A stretch of 63,373 bases of DNA from the NCBI GenBank assembly GCA_945877315.1, contig CAMCRP010000012.1, forward strand, positions 1-63,373, given 5' to 3'. The position numbers were made by a program, and so were the translations under genes. This document shows positions 1-9,479 of this stretch, piece after piece (the first letter of the stretch is position 1; the number at the start of each line of letters is the position of its first letter). Source of the stretch: an uncultured Ruminococcus sp. Lineage in GTDB: Bacteria > Bacillota > Clostridia > Oscillospirales > Ruminococcaceae. The notes beneath the pieces were generated by a model that did not search any database, was not told the origin of the DNA, and saw only the letters and a list, made by a program, of their open reading frames with translations.

Positions 1-820
1 CCTTCATAGCAGCGTTGATGCCTTCCTTAGTGATGTCCTTGCCCTTAACAACAGCTGTGAGGATAGTTGTGGAGCCTGTAGGAGTAGGAACTCTCTGAGC
101 GGAGCCGATAAGCTTGCCGTTCAGCTCGGGGATAACAAGACCGATAGCCTTAGCAGCACCTGTTGAGTTAGGAACGATGTTAGCAGCACCTGCTCTTGCT
201 CTTCTCAGGTCGCCCTTTCTGTGAGGACCGTCGAGGATCATCTGGTCGCCGGTGTAAGCGTGGATCGTGCTCATGATACCGGAGGAGATGGGAGCATAGT
301 CGTTCAGAGCCTTAGCCATAGGAGCGAGGCAGTTTGTTGTGCAGGAAGCAGCAGAGATGATGTTGTCTTCCTTAGTAAGAGTAGTGTGGTTTACGTTGTA
401 AACGATAGTGGGCAGATCGTTGCCTGCGGGAGCAGAGATAACAACCTTCTTAGCGCCTGCGTCAATGTGAGCCTGGCTCTTAGCCTTGGATACATAGAAG
501 CCTGTGCACTCGAGAACAACGTCAACGCCAATCTCGCCCCAGGGGAGCTCAGCAGCGTTAGCCATAGCGTAGATCTTCAGAGTCTTGCCGTCAACTGTGA
601 TAGTACCTGCCTCGTCATCAGCGGAAACAGTGTGAAGGTTCTCGCCGATTCTTCCGCAGTAACCGCCCTGAGCGGTATCGTACTTGAGAAGATGAGCAAG
701 CATGGAAGGCTTAGTCAGGTCGTTGATAGCAACAACCTCGTAGCCCTCAGCGCCGAACATCTGACGGAAAGCAAGACGGCCGATACGGCCAAAACCATTA
801 ATAGCAACTTTAACTGACAT
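1..820 (-). CDS. gap: Glyceraldehyde-3-phosphate dehydrogenase (3' end cut by window edge)
   Basis: This glycolytic enzyme oxidises glyceraldehyde-3-phosphate to 1,3-bisphosphoglycerate with NAD in the cytoplasm. The reverse-strand translation starts [15 protein letters not shown], the NAD-binding Rossmann motif. It continues through the catalytic motif [12 protein letters not shown], whose first Cys is the nucleophile. About 273 of roughly 335 codons are present, and the C-terminal part lies beyond position 1. The ATG at 820 has AGGAGG at 830-835, so the start is secure. It is transcribed from its own promoter, away from the dcw cluster's terminal gene. Confidence 0.97.
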   Translation of the reverse strand, partial: MSVKVAINGFGRIGRLAFRQMFGAEGYEVVAINDLTKPSMLAHLLKYDTAQGGYCGRIGENLHTVSADDEAGTITVDGKTLKIYAMANAAELPWGEIGVDVVLECTGFYVSKAKSQAHIDAGAKKVVISAPAGNDLPTIVYNVNHTTLTKEDNIISAASCTTNCLAPMAKALNDYAPISSGIMSTIHAYTGDQMILDGPHRKGDLRRARAGAANIVPNSTGAAKAIGLVIPELNGKLIGSAQRVPTPTGSTTILTAVVKGKDITKEGINAAMK

Positions 821-853
821 GGGATTTTACCTCCTAAAATTATTACTATCCTT

Positions 854-882
854 ATTTTACACCATTTCGCAGAATTTATCAA
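854..882 (-). promoter_or_regulatory. Promoter of gap
   Basis: On the minus strand a -35 box TTGATA (877-882) and a -10 box TAAAAT (854-859) are separated by 17 bp, about 35 bp upstream of the gap start. The match to a housekeeping sigma-A promoter is good, with one mismatch in each box. Confidence 0.6.
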
Positions 883-1051
883 GTGTTTTTGATAAAAAAA
901 TCACGAAGTCTGAGTAATTTTTTTCTGAGGTCATTTTTATGTGTACTGCAAACGGCGGTTTTTGGGCATATTCGGGGAACGGTTCCCGACGATTAACGTT
1001 TCATGCAATAAAAATTTACATAAGTGAAATACTTTTTATGCGCATAAAAAA

Positions 1052-1084
1052 ATCGGGAAACACATAGAATAAGCGTTTCCCGAT
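1052..1084 (-). terminator. Terminator after the D,D-carboxypeptidase gene
   Basis: A perfect 10-bp stem (ATCGGGAAAC paired with GTTTCCCGAT) with a 13-nt loop is followed on the minus strand by a run of seven T. It sits 10 bp past the stop codon of the carboxypeptidase gene and is a typical intrinsic terminator. Confidence 0.85.
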
Positions 1085-1093
1085 GTTAATATT

Positions 1094-2203
1094 TTATTGT
1101 GCTTCGTAATCCTTGGCAATAACAAACGCCTTATCCAGCAAAGCAATAGTGTCATTCCAGCGGGAGGCGGCATTTTCTCCGCCCATAACAACGGCGATTA
1201 CCTGGTGGTCGTAACGCTCTGCAAGTTCAACCACGCAGTAGCCCGCTTCGTCTGTCATACCCGTTTTCATTCCCTTGGAATAGCAGTAGTAGAACTGGCT
1301 GTAAGGGTTTATCATAACGTTGGAATTTTTCCAGTAGATGACCTCGCCGCTTAAAAATGTCTGTGTCAGCTCCACCTTTTGGACGGATTTTGCTATCATA
1401 TCGCAGTCCTTTGCGTAAAGGGCGATTTTCAGCATATCCATGGCTGTGGTGTAATGGTTATCGTCGTGGAAACCGTCGGGATTTGCGAAATGTGTGTTCT
1501 GTGCGCCGATACGCTTTGCCTTGCGGTTCATCATGGTGACGAACTCCTTGACTGCACCTTCGTCGGACATATTGGGATTGTCCGCAATAACACGTCCAAT
1601 ATTTGCGGCGGTAACATAGGCTGCGTCATTTCCCGAGGGGAGCATAAGTGCATCTATCATCATTTCGGTGGACAGCTGACTGCCCTTGTTGAGATATGCA
1701 AGGCTTGAACCGGGATTTACGAAATCCAGCTCATTTCCCGCTGTGAAAACGAAATCCTCGTCCGCATAATCCAGCGCAAGAGCGGCTGTCAGTAGCTTTG
1801 TGGTGCTGGCGGGATAGCATTTCTCCTCGGCATTTTTCGCATAGAGAACAGTATTTGTCGTAACATCGTAAACCACCGCATATTTTGAGCTTATCTCCAT
1901 ATCAATGGGATAGGTCTTTTCATCTTCGGGAATGGCTGCCGCCGTTTCGGGAGCGACGGTTTCAAACGCTGTTTCGGCGGGTTCGGCTGCCTGATAATCC
2001 TCGGCGGCGATAATATCATTTGCAGCGACTGCCTCCGCCTCCATATTGCGGACAAACCGTTTTACGCCGTTTATGCCCGTTACGGAAACGGTTACAAACA
2101 AAGCTGCCATAATGGTGAGTTTAAGACGAGCTTTGAGCATTTGCTTTCTGCGGTATGCAGAGCTTCTTGCAATTGGTCTTGATCTGTAGCTGTAATTTTT
2201 CAT
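1094..2203 (-). CDS. D-alanyl-D-alanine carboxypeptidase (serine peptidase family S11, DacF-like)
   Basis: This penicillin-binding protein removes the terminal D-Ala from peptidoglycan stem peptides outside the membrane. All three S11 motifs are visible: the active-site STTK (about residues 133-136) in YPASTTKLLTA, SGN in LPSGNDAA, and KTG in GMKTGMTDEAGY. A single N-terminal membrane segment (about 27-45) is followed by a Glu/Ala-rich spacer of about 50 residues. The ATG at 2203 (369 aa) is preferred because AGGA lies just upstream. An in-frame ATG at 2290 has no ribosome site. The gene follows ftsZ but is separated from it by a terminator, so it is probably transcribed on its own. It could be DacF, DacB or a general DacA type; the subtype is not certain. 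Confidence 0.92.
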   Translation of the reverse strand: MKNYSYRSRPIARSSAYRRKQMLKARLKLTIMAALFVTVSVTGINGVKRFVRNMEAEAVAANDIIAAEDYQAAEPAETAFETVAPETAAAIPEDEKTYPIDMEISSKYAVVYDVTTNTVLYAKNAEEKCYPASTTKLLTAALALDYADEDFVFTAGNELDFVNPGSSLAYLNKGSQLSTEMMIDALMLPSGNDAAYVTAANIGRVIADNPNMSDEGAVKEFVTMMNRKAKRIGAQNTHFANPDGFHDDNHYTTAMDMLKIALYAKDCDMIAKSVQKVELTQTFLSGEVIYWKNSNVMINPYSQFYYCYSKGMKTGMTDEAGYCVVELAERYDHQVIAVVMGGENAASRWNDTIALLDKAFVIAKDYEAQ

Positions 2204-2370
2204 ATCCTGCTTTCTTTTGTTGTGGGGAATTCCCGTTGGTTTATCTCTGTATGGCGGCTGCTGCGGAATTACACCGACAGCACCGTACATTATATTTTAC
2301 CATAGTCTGCACATTTTTTCAACTGTGATTTTACATAAAAAACATACAGATATTCCGACAGACAGCAAAA

Positions 2371-2406
2371 CCCCCGTTCTCGAAAAACTGTTCCGAAAAA
2401 CGGGGG
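2371..2406 (-). terminator. Terminator after ftsZ
   Basis: An 8-bp GC-rich stem (CCCCCGTT with AACGGGGG) closes a 20-nt loop and is followed on the minus strand by TTTTG. It lies 22 bp after the ftsZ stop and marks the end of the dcw transcript. Confidence 0.75.
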
Positions 2407-2428
2407 AGAAAATCTGTGTTAAAATGCC

Positions 2429-3517
2429 TTACTGTCTTTCGTTGAAGATCTTGAAAAGATCTGTGAAATCATCGCCGGTTTTTGTATTCTTGGCTTCCTT
2501 TACGCTTTCAAGCACTCTGGAATTGTCAACGGTATCAACGATAGGCTTTACTTCGTCCTCGAAGCCTGTTGCGATAACTGTGATATTGATCTCGTCGCTG
2601 AGATTTTCATCGAAGGAGGTACCGAAGATCATATCAACGCTGGGGTGAGCAGCCTCGGAAATAAGCTTGGTAGCTGTATCCACATCGGAGGAAAGAACGT
2701 CCTCGGACATAACGATGTTGACCAGAAGTCTTGTTGCGCCCTTGATAGAGGTTTCCAGAAGAGGGCTGGAGATAACAGCATTTGCAGCCTCCTGAGCCTT
2801 ATCCTTGCCCGAGCCGTGACCGATAGCCATGTGAGCATAGCCTGCGTTCTTCATGGTGGTTTCAACGTCGGCGAAATCAAGGTTTATCATACCTTCAACG
2901 GTAATAAGCTCTGCGATGGACTTTACACCTGTTTTTAGGATATTATCAGCCAGCGCAAAGGATTCCTTCATAGTAAGAGGCTTTTCGGAGCCGACCAGCA
3001 GCTTTTCGTTAGGGATAACAACGAGAGAGTCAACATGCTTCTTGAGCTCCTCGATGCCTTTTTCTGCCTGTATCATCTTAGCCTTCTGCTCAAAGTTAAA
3101 GGGCTTTGTAACGACAGCGACTGTCAGAATATCCATTTCCTGTGCGATCTCCGCAACAACGGGAGCTGCACCCGTACCTGTGCCGCCGCCCATACCTGCT
3201 GCGATGAACACCATATTTGCGCCCTTGAGAGCAGCAGCGATCTCATCTCTGTTCTCCTGTGCGGAATCGGAACCGATATTGGGCTTATTTCCTGCACCTC
3301 TTCCTCTTGTCAGCTTTACGCCGATCTGTACCTTTGTGCTTGCCTTTGAGGAGTTGAGAGCCTTGGCATCGGTATTGACAGCTATGTAGTCAACATCCTT
3401 GATGCCCGAAGTTACCATGCAGTTAAGTGCGTTTCCGCCGCCGCCGCCGACACCAACAACCTTTATATTAATGTCGGGGATAAAAGAAGTATCGTTATCC
3501 AGCATAAAGTCGCCCAT
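2429..3517 (-). CDS. ftsZ: Cell division protein FtsZ
   Basis: FtsZ is the tubulin-like GTPase that polymerises into the cytokinetic Z-ring under the membrane. The tubulin signature GGGTGTGAAPV is present, as are the N-terminal glycine loop VGVGGGGGNALN and the T7-region motif NLDFADV. At 362 aa it is slightly short. The tail after the GTPase and C-terminal domains is brief and ends DDFTDLFKIFNERQ, not in the usual IPxFLRR-like peptide, so the FtsA/SepF/ZapA-binding tail looks divergent. AGGAGG sits just upstream of the ATG at 3517. It is the last gene of the dcw run and has its own promoter-like site in the 181-bp gap before it. Confidence 0.98.
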   Translation of the reverse strand: MGDFMLDNDTSFIPDINIKVVGVGGGGGNALNCMVTSGIKDVDYIAVNTDAKALNSSKASTKVQIGVKLTRGRGAGNKPNIGSDSAQENRDEIAAALKGANMVFIAAGMGGGTGTGAAPVVAEIAQEMDILTVAVVTKPFNFEQKAKMIQAEKGIEELKKHVDSLVVIPNEKLLVGSEKPLTMKESFALADNILKTGVKSIAELITVEGMINLDFADVETTMKNAGYAHMAIGHGSGKDKAQEAANAVISSPLLETSIKGATRLLVNIVMSEDVLSSDVDTATKLISEAAHPSVDMIFGTSFDENLSDEINITVIATGFEDEVKPIVDTVDNSRVLESVKEAKNTKTGDDFTDLFKIFNERQ

Positions 3518-3583
3518 TTGAAAATCCTCCTATATATAACATCTCTATTATTTCTAAATTTTAACCTGATAATACATACTATT

Positions 3584-3612
3584 ATAATAACACATTTTTT
3601 CAATAATATCAA
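3584..3612 (-). promoter_or_regulatory. Candidate ftsZ promoter
   Basis: On the minus strand TTGATA (3607-3612), a 17-bp spacer and TATTAT (3584-3589) lie about 67 bp upstream of the ftsZ ATG, in an AT-rich gap following ftsQ. It would allow ftsZ to be expressed above the level of the upstream mur genes. Confidence 0.5.
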
Positions 3613-3698
3613 GTGAAAATTCAGTTTTTTTTCAATTATTTAAAGATTATAGAACTTGTATAAATCATTTTGATGAAAATGCGTAATTTTTGTGTAAT

Positions 3699-4607
3699 TT
3701 ACTCCGATTGACCGTCGTTTTCGCTTTCCGTTTCGACGATATTTCCGTTTTCATCGGTAACAGCTTCCGTTTCGGATATGCCGTTCTTCCTGTCCTCTAT
3801 GTTCTGATAATACTGTTCGATGCCGCTTTTTTCCAAAAACGATGCCGAACCGTTGAACATAGTCAGTACACCCTCGGTTTTTGAGCCGATCTTTTCGCTG
3901 AGAATTATCTCGGTAAATTTCAGCTTGTAGTCCAGCTCATTCACAGAGCCCAAACGTACCTCAACACGGTCGTCGAAAAGGTACTTTATATTATATCTGT
4001 CGGTAACATCGATGTAGGAAACCTTTTGTGTTTGCCGTGTATTCATTGCTTCGCAGACGGAAAGCATGGCATTCAGCTTGCCCTCGTCGTCCGCCGATTC
4101 AAACATCATTCCCGGTTCCAAATTATAGATTGGTTCGGAGCCCTTAATAAGGTAAAGCCCTTGGACAGGCGTTTCCGAACGTTCGAAGATCTTTCCCGTG
4201 GTGCTCATAATGAGGTAGTCGTTTTCCGCTTCAAGGCAAGCCAGCGGTTTGCATACCTTGACGCTTATCTCAATGCCCGTAGGCAGCTTTCTTTTGACCT
4301 CGCAGGATTCCAGATAGACAACGCTTTGCATTATGCTGTCGGCGTGTTTTGACATTTTGGTGAGGAACATATTCTCGCCGTATTCCAGACCCGAAGCGGC
4401 TATTATTTCTGATTCGTCATACTGTCCGTCACCCGTTACGGTTATCTTTTCGATATTGAAAAAGATAGTAAGGGACAGAATTATCATTATCAGGAAAACG
4501 ATAGTGAAAATTATCTGCATATAAACTCGGATAACACGTTTTCGCTTCTGCCTTGCCTTGTCGGAATGTGACCGCCGTCCGTTGTCCCGTTTTACAACAT
4601 CATTCAT
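3699..4607 (-). CDS. ftsQ: Cell division protein FtsQ/DivIB
   Basis: This bitopic divisome protein links FtsL and FtsB/DivIC to the septal wall synthases. It has a basic cytoplasmic N-terminus, one membrane segment (about 30-50), a POTRA domain starting IEKITVTGDGQYDESEII, and the FtsQ domain. The C-terminal tail from about residue 265 is acidic and low in complexity. At 302 aa it matches the DivIB family. The ATG at 4607 has AGGAGA eight bases upstream. It lies 22 bp downstream of murA in the same direction. DivIB sequences are poorly conserved, so the call rests on architecture and location as well as sequence. Confidence 0.9.
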   Translation of the reverse strand: MNDVVKRDNGRRSHSDKARQKRKRVIRVYMQIIFTIVFLIMIILSLTIFFNIEKITVTGDGQYDESEIIAASGLEYGENMFLTKMSKHADSIMQSVVYLESCEVKRKLPTGIEISVKVCKPLACLEAENDYLIMSTTGKIFERSETPVQGLYLIKGSEPIYNLEPGMMFESADDEGKLNAMLSVCEAMNTRQTQKVSYIDVTDRYNIKYLFDDRVEVRLGSVNELDYKLKFTEIILSEKIGSKTEGVLTMFNGSASFLEKSGIEQYYQNIEDRKNGISETEAVTDENGNIVETESENDGQSE

Positions 4608-4629
4608 AGAGATTCTCCTGTTGAAATTG

Positions 4630-5883
4630 TCAGCCGATACGTCTTACAGATGCACCTGCCGCTGACAGAACGTCCTCAATATTTTCATATCCTCTGTCCA
4701 TATACTTAACGCCGCCAAGCGTTGTCCTGCCCTCTGCGGACAGTGCCGCAACAGCAAGTGCAGCCCCGCCTCTCAGGTCGGAGGCTTCAACGTTTGCGCC
4801 GTAAAGAGTGGGAACGCCGTTTACCACAGCTACCTTTCCTTCGGCGATAATGTCTGCGCCCATTCTGCGAAGCTCGCCAACGTGCTTGAAGCGGTTCTCG
4901 AATATGTTTTCGATAAACACCGTGCTGCCCTCCGCCTTGCAGACCGCAGCCATTACCACCGCCTGCATATCCGTGGGAAATCCCGGATATACCATAGTGC
5001 GGACAGTCCCCGGAGCCTTTACACGTTTGCTTGCACGGATATAAATACCGTCATTCCCGCAGGTCAGCTGACAGCCCATTTCCTCGAAAACGGACAGCAC
5101 CGAGTCCAGATGACGGGGAAGAGCGTTTTTCACATACAGCTCGCCCCCCGCCGCAGCACAGGCGGAAAGCCAGGTTGCAGCGCATATCCTGTCGGGCATG
5201 ACCGTGTATTCGCAGCCGTGAAGGGGTTTGCCGCCGTTTATGACGATAGTTCCGCCGCCGTCCCCCGAAATATCTGCGCCGCATTTACGGAGAAATTCGG
5301 CAAGGTCGGCAATTTCGGGTTCTCTTGCACAATTTTTGATAACCGTTTCGCCCCTTGCGCAGACCGCAGCCAGCATAATATTTTCCGTCGCACCCACCGA
5401 TGGAAACGGCAGAGCAATGGAAACGCCGTTCAGACCCTTTTCCGCCGTGCAGATAAGCCGTCCGTGTTCCTCGGTTATGACAGCACCCATCTTTTTCAGG
5501 GCGGAAATGTGCATATCTATGGGACGGGGACCCAGCTCGCAGCCCCCGGGATATGACAGGGTACATCTCCTAGTTTTCCCGAGAACAGCTCCCAAAAATA
5601 TCACCGATGAACGCATCTCCCGCATAAGCTGCTCGGATATTTCCGAAAGGCAGCCGTCCCCGTCAACGGTAACGGTGTTTCCCTCCGCTTTTATCCTGCA
5701 CCCCAGTGCGGTAAGTATTCGCATTGCGGAATATGTATCGGAAATTCGGGGGACGTTTCTGATGACCGTCTGTCCCCGAGGAAGAAAAGCGGCGGCAAGT
5801 ATGGGCAGAGCGGAATTTTTTGCGCCCTGAGTGTTTATTTCCCCTGACAGCCGCCTTCCGCCGTCAATAACAAGCCTTTGCAT
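4630..5883 (-). CDS. murA: UDP-N-acetylglucosamine 1-carboxyvinyltransferase MurA
   Basis: MurA transfers enolpyruvate from PEP to UDP-GlcNAc, the first committed step of peptidoglycan synthesis. The translation opens with the family's substrate loop (GGRRLSGEINTQGAKN) and carries the catalytic Cys in YPGGCELGPRPIDMH, the residue modified by fosfomycin. Length (417 aa) is normal. The start at 5883 has GGAGGG six bases upstream. Many Clostridia have two murA paralogs; this is the copy inside the dcw cluster, placed between murG and ftsQ. Confidence 0.97.
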   Translation of the reverse strand: MQRLVIDGGRRLSGEINTQGAKNSALPILAAAFLPRGQTVIRNVPRISDTYSAMRILTALGCRIKAEGNTVTVDGDGCLSEISEQLMREMRSSVIFLGAVLGKTRRCTLSYPGGCELGPRPIDMHISALKKMGAVITEEHGRLICTAEKGLNGVSIALPFPSVGATENIMLAAVCARGETVIKNCAREPEIADLAEFLRKCGADISGDGGGTIVINGGKPLHGCEYTVMPDRICAATWLSACAAAGGELYVKNALPRHLDSVLSVFEEMGCQLTCGNDGIYIRASKRVKAPGTVRTMVYPGFPTDMQAVVMAAVCKAEGSTVFIENIFENRFKHVGELRRMGADIIAEGKVAVVNGVPTLYGANVEASDLRGGAALAVAALSAEGRTTLGGVKYMDRGYENIEDVLSAAGASVRRIG

Positions 5884-5933
5884 AGAAAACCCTCCAATAA
5901 CGATCTATTGGTGTATTCTATGCGAGCGGGCTT

Positions 5934-7061
5934 TTATTTGTCAATAAGTCCCGATATCACCCTGTAAATTCTGTCGGGAGTGTCGGAAATGGCAAGTGCG
6001 GCGGCGTTTGCGCTTAAAACCGCAAGCCTTTCGGGGTCGTGATAAAGCTCGTCAACGGTCTTTATCAGCAGCTCGGAGGTAAGGTCTTTTTGTTCAAAGA
6101 CCACCGCAGCACCCGCATTTGCCAGCACCATGGCGTTGTGATACTGATGATTTCCCGCAACAATGGGTGACGGGATAAGTATAGAAGCCCGCCCCACCGA
6201 TTCTATTTCGCAAAGGGCATTTGCACCCGAACGGCTGATAATAAGGTCTGCCGCCGCCATGCAAACGTCCATGTTATCAATGTATTCCTTCACCATAAGG
6301 CGGGGATTGTTTTCGAGAGTTACGCCCTTTTCGGTCAGAGATTTAACAAAAGTATCTTTACCCATCTGACCGTAGCTGTGAATGTGATTTATCTGTCTGC
6401 CGTTTTTCTGCGACCATGCAATAAGGTCGGAAACGGTTTCGTTTATCATTCCCGCACCAAGGCTGCCGCCTGTGGAGAGAATACAAATTCCGTCATCAAG
6501 ACCCAGCTGACGCTTTGCCTCCTGTCTGCTGCGGTGGGTAAAGCCCTTTCTCACGGGCAGACCCGTCACGGTGTATTTTACCGAAGCATCGAAATAATCC
6601 TTTGCCGCTTCGACGGTAAGCATTACCTCGTCAACCTTTTTTGTCAGCAGACGGGTGGTGACTCCGGGGTATGCGTTCTGTTCGTGGATAGCGGTGGGAA
6701 TGCCCATCTGTGCAGCCTTCATGACCACGGGACCGCTGACATATCCGCCCGTACCTATGACAATATCGGGCTTGAAGCCGTCGATTATCTGCTTTGCACG
6801 GTGTCCCGCAGTGGTTAGATATGCCACGGATTTGATGTTTCGGGCAATATTTTTCGGAGTAAGCTTTCTCTGAAATCCGCTTACCTTAATGGGAGCAAAT
6901 TCTATCCCTGCTTTGGGAACAAGCCTTGCCTCCATTCCGTTTGGTGTTCCCGCATACAAAAATTCGGCGTCGGGACGCTTTTCCTTGATTATGGAAGCGA
7001 TAGCAAGGGCGGGATTAATGTGTCCGGCAGTTCCTCCGCCGGCTAGAAGTACCTTTAACAA
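5934..7061 (-). CDS. murG: Undecaprenyl-PP-MurNAc-pentapeptide N-acetylglucosaminyltransferase MurG
   Basis: MurG adds GlcNAc to lipid I to make lipid II at the inner face of the membrane. The GT28 glycine-rich loops are present: LAGGGTAGHINPALA at the N-terminus and GTGGYVSGPVV further on, followed by the nucleotide-binding region SRSGANALCE. Length is 375 aa. The start is TTG at 7061, with AAAGGA about ten bases upstream. It lies 14 bp after ftsW, as is typical of dcw clusters. Confidence 0.96.
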   Translation of the reverse strand: MLKVLLAGGGTAGHINPALAIASIIKEKRPDAEFLYAGTPNGMEARLVPKAGIEFAPIKVSGFQRKLTPKNIARNIKSVAYLTTAGHRAKQIIDGFKPDIVIGTGGYVSGPVVMKAAQMGIPTAIHEQNAYPGVTTRLLTKKVDEVMLTVEAAKDYFDASVKYTVTGLPVRKGFTHRSRQEAKRQLGLDDGICILSTGGSLGAGMINETVSDLIAWSQKNGRQINHIHSYGQMGKDTFVKSLTEKGVTLENNPRLMVKEYIDNMDVCMAAADLIISRSGANALCEIESVGRASILIPSPIVAGNHQYHNAMVLANAGAAVVFEQKDLTSELLIKTVDELYHDPERLAVLSANAAALAISDTPDRIYRVISGLIDK

Positions 7062-7075
7062 TGTCTATCAGTCCT

Positions 7076-8317
7076 TTATTCTGTGGATTCACTTGGCTTC
7101 GGGGAATTATTCTGCTTCGGGGGCGATGAGAAGATACATTGCCTTGAAACATTCAGTATAACGCCCATCTGTGCCAGCTGCATACAAAGCGCTGTACCAC
7201 CGTAGCTGAAAAACGGCAGGGAGATTCCCGTGTTTGGGATAGCGTTTGTGACAACGGCAAAATTGAACATTGCCTGCAAGCCTATCTGGAAGGTAAGTCC
7301 CACTACAATTATCATACCAAACTTGTCGGGAGCCTTTGTGGCAATGTAAAAGCCTCTGAAAACGAACATCAGGAAAATAAGGATTACCAGAACCGCTCCG
7401 CAAAATCCCAATTCTTCGCATACCACCGCAAAAACAAAGTCGTTTTTCGACTCAGGGAGATAGAGGAATTTCTGACGGGAATTTCCCAGACCCATTCCGA
7501 AAAGTCCGCCCGAACCGATTGCGATAAGGGAATTTTGTGTCTGCCATTCCTTTGGAGATGTGCCTGCAAAGGGGTCGAGCCATACGTTGATACGTTCGGT
7601 AAAGTATCCGATACCGTCGACGTTTATTTTATAGGCGACAATGATGCACACCGCTCCCGCCGCTACTCCTGCCAGAAGCAGCAGATGTCTTATCCTTACT
7701 CCGCCTACGAACATCAGCACAAGACCGATACCGCATATGATAATAGTTGCGGAAAGATGCGTCTGCGTCAGGACAAGCACTGCGGGAATTCCCAGCAGTA
7801 CCAGAAACGGTGTTACGCCGTAGGAAAATTTATCCAGCTTCGAGTAATTCATGGAAATAAGGTACGCAAAAATTATGATAATAGCAAACTTCGTTATCTC
7901 CGAGGGCTGAAATTCAAAGCTTGTGCCGGGTATGGCAAGCCAGCGCTTTGCACCGTTGTGATCCCGACCAAGAGGAGAAAATTTTACCAGAAGCAGCAGT
8001 ATCAGCTGGAATACATATAATCCGTAAGCAATAATGGGTTTTCGAAAATTATGGTAGTCGAAGTAGGAGAGAAAATACATGCCGGCAAGTCCCAGAGCAG
8101 AGAAGATAAGCTGCTTTGAGATGTAAGCTGTTCCGTCGCCGTCCTCCTCTTTGATTGCCCATGCGTAGCCTGCGGAGAACATCATTATCAGACCGAACAC
8201 AAGCAGTATGAACACAATGGAAAAGAAAACCAGATCCATGGGACCCTGCACGATCTTTTCCTGATAGCCTCGGGAATTTTTCTTGTCCCATTTTATATTA
8301 CGGGCAGCCTCCGCCAA
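7076..8317 (-). CDS. ftsW: Septal peptidoglycan polymerase FtsW (SEDS family; SpoVE-like)
   Basis: This SEDS glycosyltransferase polymerises lipid II at the septum together with a class B PBP. About ten membrane segments are visible, and the conserved SEDS signature near the C-terminus reads NTGISLPFFSYGGTAL. Length is 413 aa. The start is TTG at 8317 with AAGGAGG nine bases upstream. Position between mraY and murG supports FtsW or its sporulation paralog SpoVE over RodA. In many Clostridia the murD gene sits just upstream of this one, but it is absent here. Confidence 0.93.
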   Translation of the reverse strand: MAEAARNIKWDKKNSRGYQEKIVQGPMDLVFFSIVFILLVFGLIMMFSAGYAWAIKEEDGDGTAYISKQLIFSALGLAGMYFLSYFDYHNFRKPIIAYGLYVFQLILLLLVKFSPLGRDHNGAKRWLAIPGTSFEFQPSEITKFAIIIIFAYLISMNYSKLDKFSYGVTPFLVLLGIPAVLVLTQTHLSATIIICGIGLVLMFVGGVRIRHLLLLAGVAAGAVCIIVAYKINVDGIGYFTERINVWLDPFAGTSPKEWQTQNSLIAIGSGGLFGMGLGNSRQKFLYLPESKNDFVFAVVCEELGFCGAVLVILIFLMFVFRGFYIATKAPDKFGMIIVVGLTFQIGLQAMFNFAVVTNAIPNTGISLPFFSYGGTALCMQLAQMGVILNVSRQCIFSSPPKQNNSPKPSESTE

Positions 8318-8399
8318 TGCAATACGCCTCCTTAAAATTATCCTAACGCCCCCGTAGGGGATTCATTCCGTCCTGCATTTTTGACAGAACTTTTGTTAT

Positions 8400-8429
8400 C
8401 TGCGGGCGGGAAAACCCCGCCCCTACAAT
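8400..8429. repeat. GC-rich dispersed repeat, copy 1 (near-palindrome)
   Basis: The 30-bp sequence CTGCGGGCGGGAAAACCCCG followed by CCCCTACAAT lies in the 143-bp mraY-ftsW gap. It recurs almost unchanged at 39554-39582. Its GCGGGCGGG and CCCCGCCC arms can fold into a hairpin. A second CCCCGTAGGGG palindrome lies just before it (8351-8360 area), so the whole 8345-8430 stretch may be one element. Confidence 0.6.
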
Positions 8430-8460
8430 GCTTTGCCGAAAAGGGCAGTGATTACGAGTT

Positions 8461-9474
8461 TTACATCATCATAATAACATTTGCAATAACGCCCGCCAAG
8501 AGTCCCACAAGAGAGAAAACTATGACGATCTTGTATTCCGACCAATTGCAAAGCTCAAAATGGTGGTGGATAGGGGACATTTTGAAGATACGCTTTCCCG
8601 TTGTCTTGAAGCTAATTACTTGAAGAACGACCGAAAGTGCTTCGCAGATGTAAACTATTGCCACAAGGAAGAAGAGCAGATGTTGTCCCGTCATCATACC
8701 CAGGGCAGCCACCGCACCTCCTAAGTACATAGAGCCTGTGTCGCCCATAAACACCTTTGCGGGGTGGAGATTCCACACGAGAAATCCCACGCAGCCACCA
8801 GCCACAGCAACGCCGAAAATTGTACATTCCCACAGTCCCAGGACAGAAAGCATCATTACGAAGGAGAGGGAGGAAACCACCGTTACCGTTGAACAAAGCC
8901 CGTCAACGCCGTCGGTGAGATTTACCGCATTTACGATATATATGAGAACGAGTATCATCAAAGGATAGTAGAAGATACCAAAGTCAACATCTCCGAAGAA
9001 TGGGAGAAGTATCTTTGTATCGTCCCCGAGGAGATTCATCACCCACAAAAAAGCGGAGGTCAGAACAAGCTGCATAACCATTTTCTGCTTGGGATTCAGA
9101 CCCTTGTTCTGCTTTTTGACCGCCTTGATGTAGTCGTCGATAAAGCCGATTCCGCTGTTTAAAAGCGCAAAGCCCATGCAGGTGAGTATTCGGAACAAAG
9201 GTAGGTCTTTTCCCATAGGTACGGCGTTTTCCGCAGTCGCACGCCAGAGCAGAAACCCAACAGCACCCGCCACAAGCGAGCCTATAATGAACATAAATCC
9301 GCCCATCATAGGTGTTCCCTGCTTTTTCTTCTGACTTTCCAGCGCAGCACCTACGAACTTTTCAATAGTTTGCCCGAAATGCAGCTTTTTAAGCAGGGGA
9401 ATGAGAAAAATTCCCGTTGCCGCTGAAATTCCGAAGGCAAGAGCAGCGGTCACAACATTTATCCATAAAGCCAT
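8461..9474 (-). CDS. mraY: Phospho-MurNAc-pentapeptide transferase MraY
   Basis: This integral membrane enzyme transfers phospho-MurNAc-pentapeptide from UDP to undecaprenyl phosphate, giving lipid I. About ten membrane segments are seen. The catalytic Asp motifs are present: FIDDYIK (Mg site), NAVNLTDGVDGL, and the HHHFE loop in MSPIHHHFELC. The ATG at 9474 (337 aa) is chosen because GGAAAGG lies nine bases upstream. A TTG at 9483 overlapping the murF stop is possible but has a poorer ribosome site. The gene starts 5 bp after murF ends, so the two are probably translationally coupled. Confidence 0.96.
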   Translation of the reverse strand: MALWINVVTAALAFGISAATGIFLIPLLKKLHFGQTIEKFVGAALESQKKKQGTPMMGGFMFIIGSLVAGAVGFLLWRATAENAVPMGKDLPLFRILTCMGFALLNSGIGFIDDYIKAVKKQNKGLNPKQKMVMQLVLTSAFLWVMNLLGDDTKILLPFFGDVDFGIFYYPLMILVLIYIVNAVNLTDGVDGLCSTVTVVSSLSFVMMLSVLGLWECTIFGVAVAGGCVGFLVWNLHPAKVFMGDTGSMYLGGAVAALGMMTGQHLLFFLVAIVYICEALSVVLQVISFKTTGKRIFKMSPIHHHFELCNWSEYKIVIVFSLVGLLAGVIANVIMMM

Positions 9475-9479
9475 TTTAT

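Noticed and set aside
221-817. Plus-strand open frame opposite gap
   Set aside because: It lies wholly antisense to the GAPDH coding region, with no start signal or domain; it is a shadow frame.
7076-8317. RodA elongation polymerase
   Set aside because: Placement between mraY and murG in the dcw cluster supports FtsW/SpoVE; sequence alone is not decisive, so this is a judgement.
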